Source: Anaerolineae bacterium
GTDB taxonomy: Bacteria > Chloroflexota > Anaerolineae > Aggregatilineales > Phototrophicaceae
Assembly: GCA_017303635.1 (NCBI GenBank)
Contig: JAFLCG010000008.1
Location: 1 to 64,000 of the forward strand
DNA: 64,000 nucleotides
Reading direction: 5' to 3'
The notes beneath the pieces were generated by a model that did not search any database, was not told where the DNA came from, and was given only the letters and a program-made list of their open reading frames with translations. Positions 59,494 through 64,000 of the stretch are shown piece by piece. Each line of letters starts with the position of its first letter. Positions within the stretch are counted from its first letter, which is position 1. Both the position numbers and the translations under genes were made by a program.

Positions 59494-62400
59494 ATGCGCC
59501 GTTTTGCCCCAGATTTTGCCGCCATAGCCCTGCTATTCATCCTGCCGCTGGTCATGTTCTGGCAGCAGACGGTGGGCGGACGGACACTCCTCCCGACTGA
59601 GAACCTCTACCAGTATGAACCGTATGCGACCTATGCCGAGGTTGTGCGCGCACCCGCCCCGCATAACCCGCTGCTTTCTGACCTCGTGCTGCAAAACTTC
59701 CAGTGGAAGAGCTTCATTCGGGAGAGTATCAACCGGGGGGACATCCCGCTGTGGAACCCGTACCAATTCAGCGGGATTCCATTTTTTGCGGCTGGTCAGC
59801 AATCGACGCTGTATCCATTCAGTATCCTCTACTATGTGCTTCCGCTGCCCGCCGCTTATGGCTGGTTCACGGTCAGTCAACTGTGGTTGGCGGGCGCGTG
59901 TATGTATCTGCTGGTACGCGGGCTGGGAGTCACCCGCCGACCAGCAGCACTGGTGAGTGGAATCACGTTTCAACTGAGCGGATTCTTCCTCGCCAGCGCC
60001 GTCTTCCCCATGATGATCGCGGCGGCGGCCTGGATTCCGTTACTGGTGCTGATGGTGGAGTTGGTCATCCGGCAGCAACCGTTCCTGCGGGGGCGACCGA
60101 GCAGCCTACCCTGGGTGCTGATCGGGGCGGTGGCGCTGGGCTGCAACATCCTGGCCGGGCATGTTGAGATTACGTACTATGCCCTGCTCATTAGCGGCTT
60201 CTACGCGGCGTGTCGCTTGGGGTGGGGATTGTTCACCACAGAGGCACAGAGGACCTACAGTGGGAAAGTTACTGCAGAGGCGCAGAGAAGCAAAGGGGCA
60301 GAGGGTGATGTTGTACGGGCGTCCGCTGACTCCGCCAAGCCCTCACCCCCTGCCCACTCGCCCAGAGGGCGAGTGGGAACACGACTTCGGTGGACGGTGG
60401 GGCGAGGTGTGTGGCTACTGGTGATGATCGCCCTGGGGTTAGGACTGGGTGCGGTGCAGTTCATCCCCCTGTTTGAGTTCGCCGGGCTGAATTACCGTGA
60501 TGGTCGCACGACTTACGATCAGGTCGTCGGGTGGGCACATCCCCTGCGCGGGCTGATTCAGTATCTGATGCCCAACTTCTACGGTAATCCGACCCATACC
60601 AGCACTTTCGACTGGTTCACGATGCAGACCGTCCCGGTGACGGTCAACGTGGCGGGCGAACCGATCCGCGCCATCGACTGGGGCATCAAGAACTACGTCG
60701 AGGGGGCGCTGTACGTGGGGATTCTGCCACTGCTGCTGGCGGTATACGGGCTAACAGCAACAGCTTCAGATGGCAGGCTAGCAGCTAGCAGCTACCGGCT
60801 ACCGGCAGATCAAGGGCGGACGCCACCCTACAAATGGATATTCCTGGTGCTGACCGTGTTGGCGCTGACGTTTATGTTCGGGCTGCCGACCTATGCCCTG
60901 CTGTATAACTTTCTGCCGGGGATCAACCAACTGCACTCGCCCTTCCGCTGGGTGTTGGCGGTGACGATAGGCGTCGCGGTGCTGGCAGGCTTTGGGGCTG
61001 AGGCGCTGCTGAGGCCCTCACCCCTAATCCCCTCTCCCATCTGGAGAGGGGCAGGGGTGAGGGCGAGGTGGTTCGGTATCGGTGTGATGGCAATGGGTGG
61101 GTTAGTCTTGGTCGGCTTGATCGGTGGGCGGGTCTTTTGGTCGCAGATCGAGCCGCTGGTGGATACCGTCTTCCGGGGGCTGGCGTTGGCACCGCTTGCC
61201 TACCCGAATGCACAAGCTTTTTTCAGCTACCAGTTCACCAACCTGCTCATCCTCGCCTTGATGCTCATCGGTTCCGGGCTGGTATTCTGGCAAGCGAAGA
61301 TTTTTACTACAGAGATGCAGAGAAACAGAGAAACAGAGGGGAATGCGACCACAAGCACACCGGTCGAGGCACCCACTCATCACCAATCACCTGCCACCCG
61401 CCACCCGCCACTCATCACTTCGCTTCTCCTCGTCCTTACTGCGCTCGACCTGATGATCGCCTCATGGGGATTCAACCCGGCGAGCGATCCGGCATTATTG
61501 GATTTCACCCCACCTTCGATTGAATGGCTCCAACAGCAGCAGGCAGCCGAGGGGCCATTCCGTTTTATCACCGTGGATGATCCGGCGGCGGGCGAACGGG
61601 GCAAGCTGTTCAACGCCAACATGACCTGGCGCTATGGCCTCTACGATGTGCGCGGGTACGAGAGCATCATCCCCAAGCAGTATGTGGATTTCATGGGCGT
61701 GGCCGCTCCGCAGGTACAGTTGGATTTCAACCGCGTTTCTCCTCTCTACCCGGACCGGCTTACAGAGGTCGATTGGGGTCGGCTGGGCTTGCTGGGTGTG
61801 AAGTACATCATCACGCCGAGTAGCTTCAATTTATACGATAACTTGCCCCTGCCACGTGATTCTCGCAGCGGTCAGGAATTGGCTGAACCGGCTCCGGTCT
61901 ATGAGGATGAAGCCGTCCGCATTTGGGGTTGTCCCTGCCAATCTTTCCCTCGTGCTTATCTGATCGATGTGCTGGATGGTTCAGCGGGCAACCCGGTTGA
62001 GCCGAACCTCGATGCCGGGATTGGGCAGGGTTTCCCGGTGGTGATCGAAAGTGACAGCGGACGCGAACTGATCCTCCACACTAATGTCAGCGGTTATAAC
62101 AACGCAGTTGTCGCAACGTCATGGCTGACGGTCAACCAGACGTATCTGCCGGGATGGCGGGCGTTCGTCCGACCACGAGGCGGTGGGGAGGAGACCGAGC
62201 AACCGCTGCCGACTCAACTGGTGCTGGGCAACTTCCTGGGTGTGAACGTCAGCCCGGACGTGGTTCGCCCATTGTATGCCGATGCAACCCTCGAACCGGC
62301 ACAAGCCGAGGCACTGGCGAACGGCCAACTGACGCTGCGCGTCGTCTACAGCCCGGTCAGCTTTCAACTGGGATTGTTCGCTTCGTTCATCAGCGTTCTG

Positions 62401-63960
62401 GTGATGATCTTCATGGTAGGCATCTACCTGTGGCGGTTGTTCATCGCACGCGATGATGCAGAGAGCACTGGTGTGCAGACGGTGGCCCGGAACAGTGCTG
62501 CCCCGATCATCCTCAACCTGTTCAACCGGGGGATCGACTTCGGCTTTGCCTTCATCATGCTCCGCATTCTGGGGCCGGAAGGCGCGGGCATCTACACCTA
62601 TGCGGCGTTCATCTTTGGTTGGTTTGACATCTTCACCAACTTTGGCCTGAATGTGTACCTGATGCGGGAAGCCAGCCGCGACAGGGCCAAAGCATTCCGG
62701 TTACTGTTGAACACCAGTACACTCCGCATCCTCCTGATGCTGGTTGGTGTGGGGCTGCTGGCGGCCTTCCTCGGCGTGCGACAGACCGCAGTTAGCCCTC
62801 CATTGACGACTGAAGCAGTGCTGGCGATTGTGCTGCTCTATATCGGGCTGGTGCCCAACAGCCTCAGCACTGGCCTTTCGGCGTTGTACTATGCTTTTGA
62901 GAAAGCGGAAATCCCAGCAGTCATCCAGACCGTCAGCACGATCTGTAAGGCGGTCTTTGGGGTGGCGGCACTGGCGCTCGGCTGGGGCGTGATCGGTCTG
63001 GCGGGGGTCAGTATCCTGACCAACATCGTGACCCTGATGGTACTGGCGGGCAATGCCAGGAACCTCACCTCCCAGCCCTCTCTCCAAAGGGAGAAGGGAA
63101 GCCTGCGACCGAATTGGCAGACGATGCGCGGGATGGTCACCGAAGGCTTCCCGCTCATGCTCAATCACTTCCTGGCAACGATCTTCTTTCAGATTGATGT
63201 GGTCATCATTCAGGCCGTTCATGGCGACCGGATGGTCGGGCAGTACAGCGTGGCCTATAAGTGGGTAGCGGCACTGAACGTCATCCCAGCATTCTTCACG
63301 ATGGCGCTGCTCCCGGTGATGTCCCGGCAGGCACACGAAGATCGTCCCGGACTGAAACGGAATTACGGCCTGGCGGTCAAGCTGCTGGTGAGCGTGGCGC
63401 TCCCGGCGGCGGTCGCGTTCACCTTCATGGCGTTCACGCTCACACAAGTGCTGGGTGGGGCAGAGTTTTTGCCCGACGGCGCCATTGCCACCCAGTTGAT
63501 GATCTGGAGTATTCCTATCGGTTGGATCAACAGCCTGACGCAATATGTACTGATCGCACTGGATCTTCAGCGGCGCATCACGCGGACATTTGCGATTGCA
63601 GTCAGCTTTAACATCATCACCAACCTCATCTTCATCCCGGCCTACGGTTACCGGGCAGCCGCCCTGACCACGATTGCATCCGAACTGCTGATGCTCGTGC
63701 TGTGGGGTTGGATGCTGACCGGGGCGATTGGTCAGGTGGCCTGGGTTCGCATCCTGTGGAAATCGGTTGCGGCCACCCTGTCGATGATCGTGGTGCTGTT
63801 GATTGGCTGGCCCATTCAGCCGTTCGTGGCGCTAGTCCTGGCGACTCTAACCTATGGTGGCGTGCTATTGGCGCTGCGCCCGTTTGATACGGACGAGTGG
63901 GCGATCCTCTCCCCGATCATCCCTGGACGACTGCGGCGCTGGCTCCCGGCACCCGGCTAA
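59494..63960 (+). CDS. fusion of YfhO-like membrane protein and Wzx-type oligosaccharide flippase
   Basis: 1488 residues with AAGGACGCC before ATG. The N-terminal half (about 1-985) resembles the YfhO family: FQWKSFIRESINRGDIPLWN, many helices, and a periplasmic part (GYESIIPKQYVDFMG) ending in helix FIS-VLVMIFMVGIYLW. The C-terminal half (about 998-1480) is a MOP-superfamily flippase: APIILNLFNRGIDFGFAFIM, ILGPEGAGIYTYAAFIFGWF, FQIDVVIIQAVHG and LLPVMSRQAHED. YfhO proteins likely modify lipid-linked glycans, flippases move them across the membrane, so the fusion would link both steps. Repeat elements interrupt the reading frame without breaking it at about residues 247-271, 283-295, 425-448, 508-524, 603-643 and 1190-1202. 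Confidence 0.85.
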   Translation: MRRFAPDFAAIALLFILPLVMFWQQTVGGRTLLPTENLYQYEPYATYAEVVRAPAPHNPLLSDLVLQNFQWKSFIRESINRGDIPLWNPYQFSGIPFFAAGQQSTLYPFSILYYVLPLPAAYGWFTVSQLWLAGACMYLLVRGLGVTRRPAALVSGITFQLSGFFLASAVFPMMIAAAAWIPLLVLMVELVIRQQPFLRGRPSSLPWVLIGAVALGCNILAGHVEITYYALLISGFYAACRLGWGLFTTEAQRTYSGKVTAEAQRSKGAEGDVVRASADSAKPSPPAHSPRGRVGTRLRWTVGRGVWLLVMIALGLGLGAVQFIPLFEFAGLNYRDGRTTYDQVVGWAHPLRGLIQYLMPNFYGNPTHTSTFDWFTMQTVPVTVNVAGEPIRAIDWGIKNYVEGALYVGILPLLLAVYGLTATASDGRLAASSYRLPADQGRTPPYKWIFLVLTVLALTFMFGLPTYALLYNFLPGINQLHSPFRWVLAVTIGVAVLAGFGAEALLRPSPLIPSPIWRGAGVRARWFGIGVMAMGGLVLVGLIGGRVFWSQIEPLVDTVFRGLALAPLAYPNAQAFFSYQFTNLLILALMLIGSGLVFWQAKIFTTEMQRNRETEGNATTSTPVEAPTHHQSPATRHPPLITSLLLVLTALDLMIASWGFNPASDPALLDFTPPSIEWLQQQQAAEGPFRFITVDDPAAGERGKLFNANMTWRYGLYDVRGYESIIPKQYVDFMGVAAPQVQLDFNRVSPLYPDRLTEVDWGRLGLLGVKYIITPSSFNLYDNLPLPRDSRSGQELAEPAPVYEDEAVRIWGCPCQSFPRAYLIDVLDGSAGNPVEPNLDAGIGQGFPVVIESDSGRELILHTNVSGYNNAVVATSWLTVNQTYLPGWRAFVRPRGGGEETEQPLPTQLVLGNFLGVNVSPDVVRPLYADATLEPAQAEALANGQLTLRVVYSPVSFQLGLFASFISVLVMIFMVGIYLWRLFIARDDAESTGVQTVARNSAAPIILNLFNRGIDFGFAFIMLRILGPEGAGIYTYAAFIFGWFDIFTNFGLNVYLMREASRDRAKAFRLLLNTSTLRILLMLVGVGLLAAFLGVRQTAVSPPLTTEAVLAIVLLYIGLVPNSLSTGLSALYYAFEKAEIPAVIQTVSTICKAVFGVAALALGWGVIGLAGVSILTNIVTLMVLAGNARNLTSQPSLQREKGSLRPNWQTMRGMVTEGFPLMLNHFLATIFFQIDVVIIQAVHGDRMVGQYSVAYKWVAALNVIPAFFTMALLPVMSRQAHEDRPGLKRNYGLAVKLLVSVALPAAVAFTFMAFTLTQVLGGAEFLPDGAIATQLMIWSIPIGWINSLTQYVLIALDLQRRITRTFAIAVSFNIITNLIFIPAYGYRAAALTTIASELLMLVLWGWMLTGAIGQVAWVRILWKSVAATLSMIVVLLIGWPIQPFVALVLATLTYGGVLLALRPFDTDEWAILSPIIPGRLRRWLPAPG
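60232..60304 (+). repeat. CACAGAGGCACAGAGG-type repeat inside the flippase fusion gene
   Basis: Direct repeats ACCACAGAGGCACAGAGG and ACTGCAGAGGCGCAGAGA, then AAAGGGGCAGAGG, encode TTEAQRTYSG and TAEAQRSKGAEG. The sequence type, repeated CAGAG units, also occurs at 61301-61341. It lies in frame in a loop between membrane helices. Confidence 0.65.
60353..60377 (+). repeat. palindrome inside the flippase fusion gene
   Basis: CCCACTCGCCC and GGGCGAGTGGG pair perfectly over 11 bp with a 3-base loop, preceded by GCCCTCACCCCCTG. It encodes PAHSPRGRVG between membrane helices. It belongs to the same style of element as the copy at 61015. Confidence 0.65.
60767..60836 (+). repeat. AGCTACCGGCTACCGG-type repeat inside the flippase fusion gene
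   Basis: Short tandem units GCTAGCAGCTAGCAGCTACC then GGCTACCGG are followed by AGGGCGGACGCCACCCTAC, a palindrome with the same CCCTAC tail as the cluster at 50844. It encodes ASDGRLAASSYRLPADQG in a loop. Confidence 0.55.
61015..61064 (+). repeat. 50-bp palindrome inside the flippase fusion gene
   Basis: CCCTCACCCC and GGGGTGAGGG form the outer arms, CCCCTCTCC and GGAGAGGGG the inner arms, around CATCT. It matches the ends of the intergenic elements at 12009 and 50738. In frame it encodes PSPLIPSPIWRGAGVRA, a basic Pro-rich loop. Confidence 0.75.
61301..61420 (+). repeat. CAGAGA repeat plus CACC-rich repeat inside the flippase fusion gene
   Basis: Repeated ACAGAGATGCAGAGAAACAG-type units (61301-61341) are followed by a CACCAATCACCTGCCACCCG-type run (61371-61420). 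They encode TTEMQRNRETEG and PTHHQSPATRHPP, a polar loop between helices. Confidence 0.6.
63062..63100 (+). repeat. short inverted repeat in the flippase half
   Basis: CTCACCTCCCAGCCCTCTCT leads into CCAAAGG with GAGAAGGG, an imperfect copy of the same CCTCACC/CCCTCTCC family. It encodes SQPSLQREKGS in frame between two helices. Confidence 0.5.
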
Positions 63961-64000
63961 TCGTTAACGGACAATCGGGATTGTTCAGGGTATAGTGAGG

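Noticed and set aside
1-64000. tRNA or rRNA genes
   Set aside because: I looked for T-arm patterns such as GGTTCGAATCC and rRNA core sequences in gaps and saw none; a covariance search would be decisive.

Overview
The window looks like chromosomal DNA of a free-living, GC-rich bacterium, most plausibly a member of the Chloroflexota (Anaerolineae-type). This is an inference from gene style, not from a marker gene: very long GAF-rich histidine kinases, many secreted TolB-like beta-propellers, a Hanks kinase fused to an AAA ATPase and TPRs, an N-terminally extended pyruvate kinase, an Mrp antiporter with fused A and B subunits, and many short palindromic repeats. No rRNA, tRNA, CRISPR array, prophage or complete insertion sequence was recognised.

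Layout. 1-79: start of a truncated reverse-strand gene. 296-1318: beta-propeller protein. 1553-7707: NarL-type response regulator and a nine-GAF histidine kinase. 7699-9950: membrane-anchored protein, cytochrome c lipoprotein and a second propeller. 10063-13982: oligopeptide-type ABC transporter (substrate-binding protein and two permeases, no ATPases). 14201-23438: PPC-domain secreted protein, PcrA helicase, C11 peptidase, VOC protein, a 53-residue membrane protein, SH3-domain protein, third propeller. 23443-25879: peptide deformylase and a cyclic-nucleotide-binding/PH membrane protein. 26299-32075: mrpA(B)CDEFG Na+/H+ antiporter operon with its own promoter and long leader. 32175-35910: kinase-AAA-TPR regulator with a small partner. 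36151-38145: ScyD-like and pirin-like proteins. 38147-40533: reverse-strand cluster of a TrpF-like TIM barrel, a glycosyltransferase and a stand-alone ubiquitin-conjugating-enzyme-like (E2-like) protein. 40601-41907: DUF4267-like protein and ECF sigma factor. 42021-43463: cobalamin-type binding protein under a cobalamin riboswitch. 43736-45573: tsaE-tsaB-rimI. 45630-50296: two divergent dhaK-dhaL pairs and a sugar isomerase-like TIM barrel. 51091-57762: pyruvate kinase, receiver protein, ssb, peroxiredoxin, fourth propeller, ppk1. 58042-63960: two uncharacterised membrane proteins and a 1488-residue fusion of a YfhO-like membrane protein with a Wzx-type flippase.

How the genes work together. 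The recognisable units are two-component signalling (1553-7707), Na+/pH homeostasis (mrp), tRNA t6A modification (tsaE/tsaB with rimI), DHA or tetrulose phosphorylation (dhaKL pairs plus isomerase), cobalamin acquisition and envelope glycan work (glycosyltransferase, flippase fusion). The most unusual items are the solitary E2-like protein with an intact candidate catalytic Cys, the YfhO-flippase fusion that has absorbed at least five repeat insertions in frame, a 104-bp palindromic mobile-repeat pair (one copy supplying a stop codon between dhaK and dhaL), and the repeat-packed gene-free stretch at 50297-51090.
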